Source of the DNA: Bacteroidota bacterium | GTDB lineage: Bacteria; Bacteroidota; Rhodothermia; Rhodothermales; JAHQVL01 | Reading direction: 5' to 3' | DNA: 62,187 bases | Assembly (NCBI GenBank): GCA_039111535.1 | Contig: JBCCIM010000012.1 | Span: 1 to 62,187, forward strand | Shown here: piece by piece, positions 1 to 8,734 of the stretch | Layout: every line of letters begins with the position of its first letter | How positions within the stretch are numbered: position 1 is the first letter of the stretch | Notes under the pieces: model-generated | Database searches by the model: none | What the model was told of the DNA's origin: nothing | The model's input: the letters and a program-made list of their open reading frames with translations, nothing else | Translations under genes and position numbers: made by a program

Positions 1-10
1 CAACCAAAAT

Positions 11-83
<73 letters not shown>

Positions 84-90
84 CATATGA

Positions 91-129
91 AAACTCCTAA
101 GCCATTGCAGCGCAATAACGTAGGAGTTT
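91..129. terminator. Nested hairpin between the convergent tRNA genes, possible bidirectional terminator
   Basis: Bases 91-99 (AAACTCCTA) pair with 121-129 (TAGGAGTTT). Inside, 104-108 (ATTGC) pairs with 112-116 (GCAAT) around a three-base loop. It lies exactly between the 3' ends of the two tRNA genes, so one hairpin could stop transcription from both sides. There is no long T-run, so the terminator role is inferred from position and fold. Confidence 0.45.
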
Positions 130-136
130 CCATATG

Positions 137-209
<73 letters not shown>

Positions 210-364
210 ATTTTGGTTGAGAATCCTATCAACGTCGATAGCGCCGGCTTGTTTCAGGCCGCTGAATAGATAAGCAGAAGGAGCTGGTACCATAATTTGC
301 CCTGTCAAAGTTTAACATAAATGGGTATGTTATGACAAACAGGTTAGCATGCAGGGATGCACAG

Positions 365-2053
365 ATGAAACACAAATTCACCCTACTCCTCATCGTTCTC
401 TTCACCCTGTCTGTAACAGATAAAGCAGAGGCACAGCGCGTCAGCACAACAGATTCGCTTGCGCTGGTTCAGCTATTCAATGCCACTGATGGCGCTAACT
501 GGACAAAAAACACCGGTTGGCTCTCAGCCGAATCTGTATGCACGTGGTATGGCATCACCTGCAGTACCTCAGCTGACGACAGCTTACGCATTGCACTTGA
601 CCTGCACCGCAACAATCTAACTGGCACACTGCCAGGTGCATTGGGTGATATTGCCGGCCTTATCGAATTATCACTGACCGACAATGCCCTCTTTGGCCCC
701 ATCCCGCCCAGCCTGGGAAATCTTGCCAATCTTGAAGAGCTTTCACTTTTTTTCAACGAGCTAAGCGGTCCGCTCCCAGCTTCCCTTGGTCAGCTAAAAA
801 ATCTCAAGGTCCTCCAACTGTATGACAACCAGTTCTCTGGAGACATTCCCGGGTCGCTGTCAGACCTGACCAGTCTCGAAGTGCTTGTCCTCTCGGGAAA
901 CCAGCATACAGGTCCGATTCCTGACAATATTGGGCAACTCTCAAACCTGACGTATCTGACGCTTGCCCATAATAACCTGAGTGGCGAGATACCTGCTTCG
1001 CTGGGCAACCTAACGCTACTCTGGTGGCTGGATCTGGGTAACACCGGCCTGACGGGCAACATCCCGACTAGCTTCAGCCAACTGGATCAACTGCAATTTC
1101 TCAACCTTGCAAACAACGCACTCAGCGGGCCAATTCCGCCAGAAATGGGCGAACTGGGCCGGCTCCATACGCTGTGGCTCAATCACAACCAGCTATCGGG
1201 TGCTATCCCTTCCGAACTTGCAAAAGCGCCTCAACTGTCAACATTGTGGCTTTTTAACAACCAGCTGATAGGGTCCATTCCGCCAGAATTTGGTAACGCC
1301 CCATCACTGGGTACATTGTCTGTACAACACAACCAACTCACCGGGACCATTCCACCCGAACTTGGTAGTTCTTCAACGCTAGGCACCCTGATTTTTAGTG
1401 ACAACCAACTTACCGGGACCATTCCACCCGAACTTGGGACATCCACGCTCAGCTTTCTCGCACTCGAAAACAATCAGTTAACGGGCACCATTCCTGAAGC
1501 ACTGGGAAATGCAGCTAACCTGCATATCCTCTGGTTGTCCAATAACAACCTGCAAGGTTCCATTCCTACATCCATCGGTAATCTGATTCAGCTCACTTCA
1601 CTTTTTATTAGCGGAAACGCCGAACTTGCAGGGCCCTTACCCCAATCTTTTGCGCAGCTGTTCAATCTGAAGCATCTTCGATTCCAGGATACAGCGCTAT
1701 GCGAAAATGGAGACGCATCCTTCCAGCGGTGGCTTGATACGCTGGAGGAACTTCAAAGTACAGGATGCCTACATCTCGGAGTGCTGCCCACCGATACCGT
1801 GTTGAATCCTAATTTCCCTAACCCTTTTATCAGCAACACCAGCTTCAGTTTTGGAATCCCCGAGACCATGCCGGTAAAGGTAACCGTTTATGATATTCAA
1901 GGGCGACTGGTCACGACTTTGACAGACCGCATTTATGACCGTGGATGGTATGAATTAACCTTCGACGCCACCAACCTCCCCGCCGGCGTCTATTTTTACC
2001 ACCTGCAAACCAATGCGGGGCAGGATACCAGGCGTATGGTTGTGCTCCGGTAA
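365..2053 (+). CDS. Secreted leucine-rich-repeat protein with T9SS sorting domain
   Basis: 562 residues. Residues 1-24 form a signal peptide (hydrophobic LLLIVLFTLSV, then A-E-A-Q), which is why I start at 365 rather than at the in-frame ATG at 332. Residues about 28-70 resemble the plant-type LRR cap (F-N-A-T-D-G-A-N-W). They are followed by about 15 repeats of roughly 24 residues with the pattern NxLxGxIPxxLGxLxxL. The last 80 residues are a T9SS type A sorting domain (F-P-N-P-F, V-Y-D-I-Q-G-R, ending R-R-M-V-V-L-R). The protein is probably exported across the outer membrane and anchored or released at the surface, where the LRR solenoid would bind protein or glycan partners. The ligand cannot be told. 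It stands alone, upstream of the aspartate-pathway genes. Confidence 0.88.
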   Translation: MKHKFTLLLIVLFTLSVTDKAEAQRVSTTDSLALVQLFNATDGANWTKNTGWLSAESVCTWYGITCSTSADDSLRIALDLHRNNLTGTLPGALGDIAGLIELSLTDNALFGPIPPSLGNLANLEELSLFFNELSGPLPASLGQLKNLKVLQLYDNQFSGDIPGSLSDLTSLEVLVLSGNQHTGPIPDNIGQLSNLTYLTLAHNNLSGEIPASLGNLTLLWWLDLGNTGLTGNIPTSFSQLDQLQFLNLANNALSGPIPPEMGELGRLHTLWLNHNQLSGAIPSELAKAPQLSTLWLFNNQLIGSIPPEFGNAPSLGTLSVQHNQLTGTIPPELGSSSTLGTLIFSDNQLTGTIPPELGTSTLSFLALENNQLTGTIPEALGNAANLHILWLSNNNLQGSIPTSIGNLIQLTSLFISGNAELAGPLPQSFAQLFNLKHLRFQDTALCENGDASFQRWLDTLEELQSTGCLHLGVLPTDTVLNPNFPNPFISNTSFSFGIPETMPVKVTVYDIQGRLVTTLTDRIYDRGWYELTFDATNLPAGVYFYHLQTNAGQDTRRMVVLR

Positions 2054-2182
2054 GAAACTTGATACCCGCTTTGCGCGGCAAAATGCACCGGAACCGCTTT
2101 CTTAGTCTATTATTTAGCAACGCAACGAGTAAAATAACTTTTATTGGGTCGATTGCGCTTCCATCCACCAGGCAAATCAAAG

Positions 2183-4327
2183 ATGCAGTCCGGCCCCTGG
2201 CACATCATCCATACGGAATTCACCACCCTGAACAAGGCGGGTGGCACTTATAACCTGGTGCATTTGCTTTCACAGCAAGCGGGGAGCCCTGTGCTGCTTC
2301 TCAGCCAGTATGCAACCGATACGTGTCCGGGGAAGGCAACTGTGCAAGCGCTGCTGGATACCATCAACGGCATAGCTGTCCACACCATTTGGCTGGCACA
2401 GCACAACACCTCCAACGCTGAATTGGCTGAGCAACTTGATGGCTGTCCGGCTGACACCGTACCCATTTTTGTAGCACCCTGCACAGATCAGGCCCTTGCT
2501 GGTGAGCAACTGGCTGCAAAACTCGTGCAGACACGGCAGGCGCAAAGATTAACCCTGCTGACCGAGGCGCCGGGTATCTGGTCTGCGCCGCCGGCATTGG
2601 CTGACGATGCATTTATCCTGCAAAACCTGAGCTTTCAGGAAGCTGCAGAGCTTGCATTTACCAACAGCGAGGTGCTACACCCACAAACGCTCATGCTGTT
2701 GCAGCCTGAACACCTGACGATCTGCGTGCATGCGCTCGATGGTGAATCATCAGGCACAAAAATTACAAACGAAAGCGGAAAAGAAGACGGACTCGCCAGG
2801 GGAATCACGGCACAAACCGGACTCTCTCTGATTGCCATCGAGGGACTCGGTATGACGGGTGTACCCGGCATTACTGCACACGCCTTCAGCGCCCTCGCCG
2901 CAGCAGACATTAACCTCGTTTTACTGTCGCAGGCCTCTACCGAGCAGAGTATTGGTATTGTCATCAAAAGGGCAGATAAAACGCGCGCGCTTGATCTGCT
3001 CGAAAAAGCTTTTGCTCCTCGGCTCGCTGCCGGCGAAGTATCGCGTATTTATGCGCTTGATGACGTGGGTATTGTTACCGTTGTCGACGACCACATGCGG
3101 TATCGTCCAGGATTAACAGGCAGCATGTTCTCCACACTCGGCCGCAGCGGCATCAACGTGCTCACCATTGCAGATGGGGCTTCAGAAAGCAATCTGTCTG
3201 CAGTTGTTGCCGGCGAAGACGTTGCTGCTGCAGTACAAGCGCTGCACGAAGCGTTTTGCTTTGGCCGGCGGGTTGCCCACGTATTTATGTTTGGTGTTGG
3301 TACCATCGGCGGCAAATTGCTCAAACTGATGGAGCAACAGGCTGAGGCCTGGCTGTCTGACCTGAATCTCAAAATCAGCCTCGTGGGTTTGTCGAACTCC
3401 CGGCACATGATATGGAATAAACGCGGCATTCCATTTAACAGGGCGCGCGATACCCTGCTGCAGGCTGAAGACCCACTCGATGTACAGGCAATTTTCAAAC
3501 ACCTCATTGAAAGCCGGCTCGACCGACTCATTGTCATCGATGCAACGGCTTCCGATGCCATTGCAAAGCTGTACCCCGACCTGCTTGAGCATAACATTGC
3601 CGTGGTCACGCCAAACAAACGCGCCAACACACAATCGGTAGCAGCATACCAACGCTTGCAAACTGCAGCCCGCGACCATCAGGTGCCCTATTTCTACGAA
3701 ACTACCGTCGGCGCCGGCTTGCCTGTCATTTCCACCTTACGGGACCTCATGCGCAGTGGCGACGAACTGATCCAAATTGAAGGGGTGGTATCAGGCACGC
3801 TGTCCTTTCTGTTTAATCAAATGGGAGATGGCAAATCGTTTGCTGAAGCGCTCGAACTTGCCTACGACAGCGGCTTCACAGAACCCGACCCCAGAGACGA
3901 TCTTTCGGGTGAGGATGTGGCCCGCAAAATGCTGATTCTTGCCCGCGAAGCCGGCATGATGGTGGAGCGCGATGCTGTTGAAATTTCCCCACTCCTACCC
4001 GACAAATTGATGGCGCTATCCAGGGAGGCATTTATGGATACATATCCGCAAGCGCTTGTCACCTGGCAACCTGACATTCCGGTACAATCCGGACAAAAAA
4101 TCCATTATGTAGGCCGCATTACTGCCGACGGCGTCCGTATAGGCTTGCAAGCATTGGATGCAAACCATCCGTTTGCCGCACTACACGGCACGGATAACAT
4201 GATCATTTTCAAGACACGCAGGTACTTTGACAATCCGCTGATTATCCGCGGCCCTGGCGCCGGCCCGGCAGTAACCGCCGGTGGTGTACTCGCCGACCTG
4301 ATCAAAGCAGCCGAACTGGTCACTTGA
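2183..4327 (+). CDS. Homoserine dehydrogenase with ACT domains and a decayed aspartokinase domain (ThrA-like)
   Basis: 714 residues. The C-terminal 350 residues are a homoserine dehydrogenase (aspartate semialdehyde to homoserine): nucleotide-binding F-G-V-G-T-I-G-G near 367, T-T-V-G-A-G-L-P near 507, and D-L-S-G-E-D-V-A-R-K near 572. Residues about 225-355 look like paired ACT domains, which bind threonine in ThrA proteins. The N-terminal part is only about 185 residues. It keeps the tail of an aspartokinase (S-F-Q-E-A-A-E-L and E-V-L-H-P-Q-T) but lacks the K-F-G-G-T-S phosphate-binding motif, which reads H-T-E-F-T-T, and about 100 residues of the catalytic core. It is therefore probably not a kinase. 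I chose ATG 2183; an in-frame TTG at 2144 adds 13 unlikely residues. dapB and dapA follow on the same strand. Confidence 0.88.
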   Translation: MQSGPWHIIHTEFTTLNKAGGTYNLVHLLSQQAGSPVLLLSQYATDTCPGKATVQALLDTINGIAVHTIWLAQHNTSNAELAEQLDGCPADTVPIFVAPCTDQALAGEQLAAKLVQTRQAQRLTLLTEAPGIWSAPPALADDAFILQNLSFQEAAELAFTNSEVLHPQTLMLLQPEHLTICVHALDGESSGTKITNESGKEDGLARGITAQTGLSLIAIEGLGMTGVPGITAHAFSALAAADINLVLLSQASTEQSIGIVIKRADKTRALDLLEKAFAPRLAAGEVSRIYALDDVGIVTVVDDHMRYRPGLTGSMFSTLGRSGINVLTIADGASESNLSAVVAGEDVAAAVQALHEAFCFGRRVAHVFMFGVGTIGGKLLKLMEQQAEAWLSDLNLKISLVGLSNSRHMIWNKRGIPFNRARDTLLQAEDPLDVQAIFKHLIESRLDRLIVIDATASDAIAKLYPDLLEHNIAVVTPNKRANTQSVAAYQRLQTAARDHQVPYFYETTVGAGLPVISTLRDLMRSGDELIQIEGVVSGTLSFLFNQMGDGKSFAEALELAYDSGFTEPDPRDDLSGEDVARKMLILAREAGMMVERDAVEISPLLPDKLMALSREAFMDTYPQALVTWQPDIPVQSGQKIHYVGRITADGVRIGLQALDANHPFAALHGTDNMIIFKTRRYFDNPLIIRGPGAGPAVTAGGVLADLIKAAELVT

Positions 4328-4498
4328 TACCAGTTAAGCAGAAAACAGTAGCTACCAAAAGAGAGTCATTTTCCAGATTTTTTGCGAGAACGTCCGCGAC
4401 CTTTTAGCGACAGTGCAAAATTTTAAATTCTGCTAAGAATCTTTTGTAGCACAAAGGCTATCTATCCAACACAACAAACGTTTTCTCTACCAAAGCCC

Positions 4499-5245
4499 AT
4501 GAAGATTGCGCTCGCCGGCACAGGCAAAACAGGAACAGCAATCGAAACCATGGCCCACGACATGGGCCACGAAATTGTTGCCCGATTTAACTCAGGCGAC
4601 CCGGTCCTTGCACAGCAAAATGACAAAATCCTGCAACACTGCGATGTTGTCATCGATTTTTCCCAGCCGGCGCTTGCATTGCCTCATATCACGCATTACT
4701 GTAAAAATAGTGTGCAGGTTGTAATGGGGACCACCGGTTGGTACACAGAATTGGAGCACGTGCAGCGCTTGCTTGCAGCACACACCTGTGGGTTACTCTA
4801 TGCGCCGAACTTTTCGATTGGTGTGGCCGTTCTTTCGCGGCTGATCGAAAAGGCAGCCGGCATCATGGATAAAATTCCGGAATATGACGTCAGCGTGCAC
4901 GAAGCGCATCACCTGCACAAACTCGACAGCCCCAGCGGTACGGCGCTACATCTGGCAAACATACTGGTTGAAGGCATCAACAGGAAAGCCCGTATTGAGC
5001 CAGAGACACAACATCAGCAAATTGCCGCAGATGCACTGCATGTAACCTCGCAACGGCTGGGACATATTTTTGGCCAACATACCGTGACATTCGACAGTCC
5101 ATACGACCAAATCAGTATTTCTCACGACGCAAAAAACCGCAATGGTTTTGCGCTGGGGGCGCTGCGTGCTGCTGAATGGATCGTCGGAAAACGAGGCCTC
5201 TACACGCTGGATAATCTGCTGGATGACTGGCTGTCCGACTTGTAG
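4499..5245 (+). CDS. dapB: 4-hydroxy-tetrahydrodipicolinate reductase
   Basis: 248 residues, a normal DapB length. It reduces the product of DapA in lysine and meso-diaminopimelate synthesis, using NAD(P)H in the cytoplasm. The N-terminal dinucleotide fold starts M-K-I-A-L-A-G-T-G-K-T-G. Near residues 132-150 is the family signature E-A-H-H-x-x-K-x-D-S-P-S-G-T-A, which contains the catalytic His and Lys. A G-T-T-G-W segment near 77 is also typical. It lies 171 bases after the homoserine dehydrogenase and 58 bases before dapA, so the last two probably share a transcript. No strong ribosome-binding site is visible before the ATG. Confidence 0.96.
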   Translation: MKIALAGTGKTGTAIETMAHDMGHEIVARFNSGDPVLAQQNDKILQHCDVVIDFSQPALALPHITHYCKNSVQVVMGTTGWYTELEHVQRLLAAHTCGLLYAPNFSIGVAVLSRLIEKAAGIMDKIPEYDVSVHEAHHLHKLDSPSGTALHLANILVEGINRKARIEPETQHQQIAADALHVTSQRLGHIFGQHTVTFDSPYDQISISHDAKNRNGFALGALRAAEWIVGKRGLYTLDNLLDDWLSDL

Positions 5246-5303
5246 TTGATTGCTTCGACGGCTTACGGCCAATCCCCGACCCTTATGCAATGCCCCCATC
5301 CCC

Positions 5304-6203
5304 ATGAACACAGACATGATTTTTAAAGGTACCGCCCCGGCACTTGTAACACCTTTTACCCCTGCCGGAGACATAGACGAAGCTGCTTTCCAGCAACTAA
5401 TTGACGACCAAATTAGTGGCGGTGTTGCTGCCCTTGTTGTGCTTGGCACGACGGGCGAAAACCCGACCATCAGTCACACCGAAAGACGTCGGCTTATCGA
5501 TCTCGCCATTGCCCACACCGCAAAACGCGTCCCTGTAATCGTGGGCAGCGGCACATACAACACGCAGGAGAGCATCACCTTTTCAAAAGAAGCGACAGCA
5601 GCTGGCGCTGATGGGCTCCTCGTTGTTGGACCGTATTACAACAAACCAACGCCTGCCGGCTACAGGGCCCATTTTGCAGCCATTGCAGACGCCACCGACT
5701 GCCCGATTATTGTTTACAATGTACCCGGGCGAACCGCATCGAATATCACAGCGGACCTGCTCCTTGAACTTGCAGCGCTTCCTACAATCGTGGGGGTCAA
5801 AGAGGCATCGGGAGACCTGGCACAAATTGCTGATATTCTGCGTAATCGACCAGAAGGGTTTGCCGTCTATGCTGGCGACGACGAAATGGCATTCCCTTGC
5901 ATTGCGCTCGGGGCAGAGGGTGTAATTTCAGTCATTAGCAACGCTTGCCCACAGCCTTTCTCGCACATGATTCAACTGGCATTGGAGGGCGACTTTACTG
6001 CTGCACGAGCCGCCCATTTGGCCATGCTGCCAGCCATGCGGGCCTGCTTCCTGGAAAGCAACCCGGTCCCGGTCAAAACCGTGCTTGCTGCCGGCGGGAA
6101 GATGCACCCCACGGTACGCCTCCCGCTTGTACCGATGAATCAATCGTCAACCGCATCGGTTCTAGCTGCATTTGAACCGTTTGTTGCACAAGTGAGCGCC
6201 TGA
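5304..6203 (+). CDS. dapA: 4-hydroxy-tetrahydrodipicolinate synthase
   Basis: 299 residues from ATG 5304; an upstream in-frame TTG at 5250 would add 18 residues that do not look like the family. It condenses pyruvate with aspartate semialdehyde at the first committed step of lysine/DAP synthesis. Visible signatures are G-T-T-G-E-N-P-T near 48, Y-N-V-P-G-R-T near 137, and the Schiff-base lysine in V-G-V-K-E-A-S-G-D near 166. The glycine-rich G-A-E-G-V-I-S-V segment follows. The reading frame ends six bases before the ATG of the membrane peptidase gene, which suggests co-transcription with it. Confidence 0.96.
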   Translation: MNTDMIFKGTAPALVTPFTPAGDIDEAAFQQLIDDQISGGVAALVVLGTTGENPTISHTERRRLIDLAIAHTAKRVPVIVGSGTYNTQESITFSKEATAAGADGLLVVGPYYNKPTPAGYRAHFAAIADATDCPIIVYNVPGRTASNITADLLLELAALPTIVGVKEASGDLAQIADILRNRPEGFAVYAGDDEMAFPCIALGAEGVISVISNACPQPFSHMIQLALEGDFTAARAAHLAMLPAMRACFLESNPVPVKTVLAAGGKMHPTVRLPLVPMNQSSTASVLAAFEPFVAQVSA

Positions 6204-6208
6204 TTTTG

Positions 6209-6775
6209 ATGCTGGAAGACCTAGCTGCTGCTTACCCGGATTACCGCATAGAAGACCGTTCCGTTGCCATTGCCAGCCTGCCTTCGTGGGTTTGGATCCT
6301 GTCACTCGTTCTCGCGATCGTTCCTATCGTGATCTACCTCTGGCTTACCGGTGCAGGTTTTGAAATACAATGGAAATGGCTCGCGTATACGTTTGGGTTG
6401 CTGCTGCTCCACGAGGGTACACACGCCGTTGCATGGAAACTTGCCAGCGGTCTCCCCTGGTCGTCGTTTACCTTTGGGGTACAGTGGAAAACAGTGACGC
6501 CGTACTGCCACAGTACGGCGCCAATGCCGGTACCAGCCTATCGTATCGGTGCAGCGATGCCCCTTTTCCTGACAGGGATCCTGCCGTGGCTGGTTAGTTT
6601 CATTACACTGGATACAGAGTTGGCATTTGCCGGCGCCATCCTGATCAGCGGCGCGGCCGGCGACCTGTACATCCTGCACGCCATCCGCGACCTTCCTGCT
6701 GATGTCTTGCTGCAAGATCACGATACGCAGGCCGGTTGCGTTGTATTATGGCCCGAGGATCAGGAAGCTACATAA
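6209..6775 (+). CDS. DUF3267-like membrane zinc metallopeptidase
   Basis: 188 residues with four to five predicted membrane segments. A zinc-binding H-E-x-x-H motif (L-L-L-L-H-E-G-T-H-A-V) lies inside the second hydrophobic segment near residue 68. A conserved P-Y-C-H-x-x-x-P-M motif is near 105, and G-A-A-G-D-L-Y-I near 155 could supply a third zinc ligand. This layout matches the DUF3267 putative zincin family; substrates are not established. The frame directly follows dapA (six-base gap), so the two are probably co-transcribed, though no functional tie to lysine synthesis is apparent. Its 3' end overlaps the convergent TraB/GumN gene by eight bases. Confidence 0.75.
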   Translation: MLEDLAAAYPDYRIEDRSVAIASLPSWVWILSLVLAIVPIVIYLWLTGAGFEIQWKWLAYTFGLLLLHEGTHAVAWKLASGLPWSSFTFGVQWKTVTPYCHSTAPMPVPAYRIGAAMPLFLTGILPWLVSFITLDTELAFAGAILISGAAGDLYILHAIRDLPADVLLQDHDTQAGCVVLWPEDQEAT

Positions 6776-7646
6776 TCGGCGTTACCGTGTATCCCGCTTT
6801 TTTCAGCAAAGCAAGTACCCCAAGCTCGCCCCCCAAATGCCCTGCGCCGACACCAAAAAACGTGGATTTTTTGCTTGCCTGTTCAACCATGCGGGGAATC
6901 CAGTTTTTATTACGCGCATGAATCATTACATCGAGCTGAGAAGGGTCGTCAAAATAAACGCCCATCATTTGATATAGCCCCGCCTGATCCTCTTGCAAAT
7001 ATTTGAGCATGAGTTCATTGAACATGGCTTTAGTTCGGGTCTCATCGTCAATCATCTCCACGAGGTCTGCCGCCTGGTCAACATAAGCGATCCGGTCAAA
7101 TACCTCCATCTGCTCCGCAACGGTTTCGAGGCCGAGCACTTCCATGTTGTTTTCAGCAGCCATTTGCATCAAACTCACTTCAAAGCTTGCCGGCTGCTCT
7201 CCCACGTATTTTGCAACAAGAAACGACGCAATGAGCATTGGCTTGAACGTGTTAAACGGCGCTAAGCCCACGCCCATCAGCGACTTTAGCTGCGCATCGA
7301 TTGCTTCGTAGGCACGCGCCGGCAATAGTTTTTCAAGCGTCTCTCCGCCTTCCATGCCGGCATTTGCCATAATTGCACCCTGCAAACCCGGATCATCGAT
7401 ATCAAGCTCGAGCACCAACTGTTCAGTTTCTTCAAACGCCGCTTTCACTTTATCTTTTACGACAAACCGGGACTGGGGCATGACGTGAATCGTACCCAAT
7501 ACATACGACGGAGCTATCCCCTCACCCTCAACCTTCCAAAGCAAGGTTTCTTCAACTGGCTGCCCAGTAACCTCCTGCGCGGGCATCAAAGCAGCCAGCA
7601 ACAGCAAAAACGGGAGCATTGTATTTAAACCAGATCTATTGTTCAT
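6768..7646 (-). CDS. TraB/GumN family secreted protein
   Basis: 292 residues with an N-terminal signal peptide (L-P-F-L-L-L-L-A-A-L, cleavage near V-T-G-Q). It has the TraB/GumN/Tiki features in order: Y-V-L-G-T-I-H near 52 with the conserved His, an E-x-D pair in L-V-L-E-L-D-I near 80, G-L-E-T-x-x-E-Q near 175, R-N-x-x-W in the final third, and V-G-A-G-H-L-G-G near the end. Eukaryotic Tiki proteins of this fold are metalloproteases; bacterial members are mostly uncharacterised. It follows the HTH gene by five bases on the same strand, so the three minus-strand genes 6768-8343 form a likely operon. Confidence 0.82.
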   Translation of the reverse strand: MNNRSGLNTMLPFLLLLAALMPAQEVTGQPVEETLLWKVEGEGIAPSYVLGTIHVMPQSRFVVKDKVKAAFEETEQLVLELDIDDPGLQGAIMANAGMEGGETLEKLLPARAYEAIDAQLKSLMGVGLAPFNTFKPMLIASFLVAKYVGEQPASFEVSLMQMAAENNMEVLGLETVAEQMEVFDRIAYVDQAADLVEMIDDETRTKAMFNELMLKYLQEDQAGLYQMMGVYFDDPSQLDVMIHARNKNWIPRMVEQASKKSTFFGVGAGHLGGELGVLALLKKAGYTVTPIM

Positions 7647-7651
7647 GTCAT

Positions 7652-7894
7652 TTATGATGTAGATGATGGATTGCTTTCAGGCGTTGCTTCCTCCTGAAGC
7701 TGAAATACCTCTTCAACGGAAGCATTAAAAATGCGCGCAATTTTTAACGCAAGCACGGTAGAAGGCACAAATCGCCCGCCTTCAATGGCATTGATGCTCT
7801 TACGCGTCACATTCACTTTCATCGCCAGGTCAGCCTGCGTGAGGTTATGCATCGCGCGGAATACCTTGATTTTGTTTTTCAGGCTATCACTCAT
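7652..7894 (-). CDS. XRE-family helix-turn-helix regulator
   Basis: 80 residues, almost entirely one Cro/CI-type HTH domain: K-V-F-R-A-M-H-N-L-T-Q-A-D-L-A, then V-T-R-K-S-I-N-A-I-E as the recognition helix, and F-x-x-x-V-E-E-V-F. This is the short YgzD/YvaO-like class that usually sits beside a small membrane protein. Its ATG overlaps the stop codon of the upstream membrane gene (ATGA at 7891-7894), which indicates translational coupling. It probably regulates its own operon; no operator was identified. Confidence 0.88.
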   Translation of the reverse strand: MSDSLKNKIKVFRAMHNLTQADLAMKVNVTRKSINAIEGGRFVPSTVLALKIARIFNASVEEVFQLQEEATPESNPSSTS

Positions 7895-8343
7895 TGGCGC
7901 TGCAGGTAAATAAATCTTCCGAGGGAAGCTGCGATGCCCAGTGCAATGCCTACATCAGCAGCCAAATCAGCAGCAAGTACATAGCCGGTAAATTTGGAGA
8001 GTAATGAAGTCCCTACGGTTACCACAACCAGCCACACAAGCACCGTCATAAAGGCAAACGAAAAAGCTTCCGTTCGGTTTTGCTGTACGCGCTCATCATC
8101 AACAACTGCCGAAGGTAGTTGCCCCTGGCGCTTTTGGTGGAGTCCGCGTAGCTGGAATACGCCTACAATAAACATTCCCCATCCAAGCAGCGAAACGATC
8201 GAAAACGCTACAACCCAGCCACCGCCGGCACTAAAACTCTCCACAACGTCGGAAGCAACCATGCCCGTCATGCCTATGATAGCACCGATAAACATGTTGA
8301 TTTGATAGCGCTCATACAACGCCTCTTGTTGATTTATATCCAT
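7891..8343 (-). CDS. Small four-helix membrane protein, partner of the HTH regulator
   Basis: 150 residues with four predicted membrane segments at about 17-35, 42-62, 95-113 and 120-140. Two hydrophilic ends and a charged central loop contain D-D-E-R-V-Q-Q-N-R-T-E. I do not recognise a named family with certainty. Pairing of such a protein with a short XRE regulator through an ATGA overlap is common and suggests a membrane input to the regulator. It is probably the first gene of the operon that ends with the TraB/GumN gene. Confidence 0.7.
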   Translation of the reverse strand: MDINQQEALYERYQINMFIGAIIGMTGMVASDVVESFSAGGGWVVAFSIVSLLGWGMFIVGVFQLRGLHQKRQGQLPSAVVDDERVQQNRTEAFSFAFMTVLVWLVVVTVGTSLLSKFTGYVLAADLAADVGIALGIAASLGRFIYLQRQ

Positions 8344-8573
8344 AGCATTGAGCAGTTTGAGTTACACAATGTAACCTATACTACTCTTTATGAGACATAA
8401 AAGTTACGTTCCTTCGATAATTTTTATACACGGGGGTAGTTTGGCGTGAAATACTGCGCGACGGGCACTCGAAGGGCTTCGCTTGATTTGGCCGTTCGGC
8501 AATGTATGGCAAACTGCTAGCCCAGATCCTTCGCTAGCTCAGATGACACGAAGGAAACAGGCTGCCATGCCCT
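8344..8573. other. Intergenic leader upstream of the membrane/HTH operon
   Basis: I see no gene here. This stretch should hold the promoter of the minus-strand operon that starts at 8343. A short fragment near 8490 (G-T-T-C-G-G-C-A-A-T-G) resembles the minisatellite unit that follows. Confidence 0.4.
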
Positions 8574-8727
8574 AATCGACATTCGGCAATCGACATTCGG
8601 CAATCGACATTCGGCAATCGACATTCGGCAATCGACATTCGGCAATCGACATTCGGCAATCGACACTCGGCAATCGACACTCGGCAATCGACACTCGGCA
8701 ATCGACACTCGGCAATCGACACTCGGC
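8574..8727. repeat. 14-bp minisatellite, 11 perfect units in two variants
   Basis: Eleven head-to-tail copies of a 14-base unit. Units 1-6 (8574-8657) read AATCGACATTCGGC and units 7-11 (8658-8727) read AATCGACACTCGGC, so one T/C change divides the array into two homogeneous blocks. Because 14 is not a multiple of three, all three minus-strand frames stay open and give spurious peptides of the S-I-A-E-C-R-L-P type. The array ends seven bases from the mreD stop codon. Confidence 0.97.
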
Positions 8728-8734
8728 TTTCGCG

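Noticed and set aside
8574-8727. Possible CRISPR array
   Set aside because: Units are contiguous with no unique spacers, and no cas gene is nearby.
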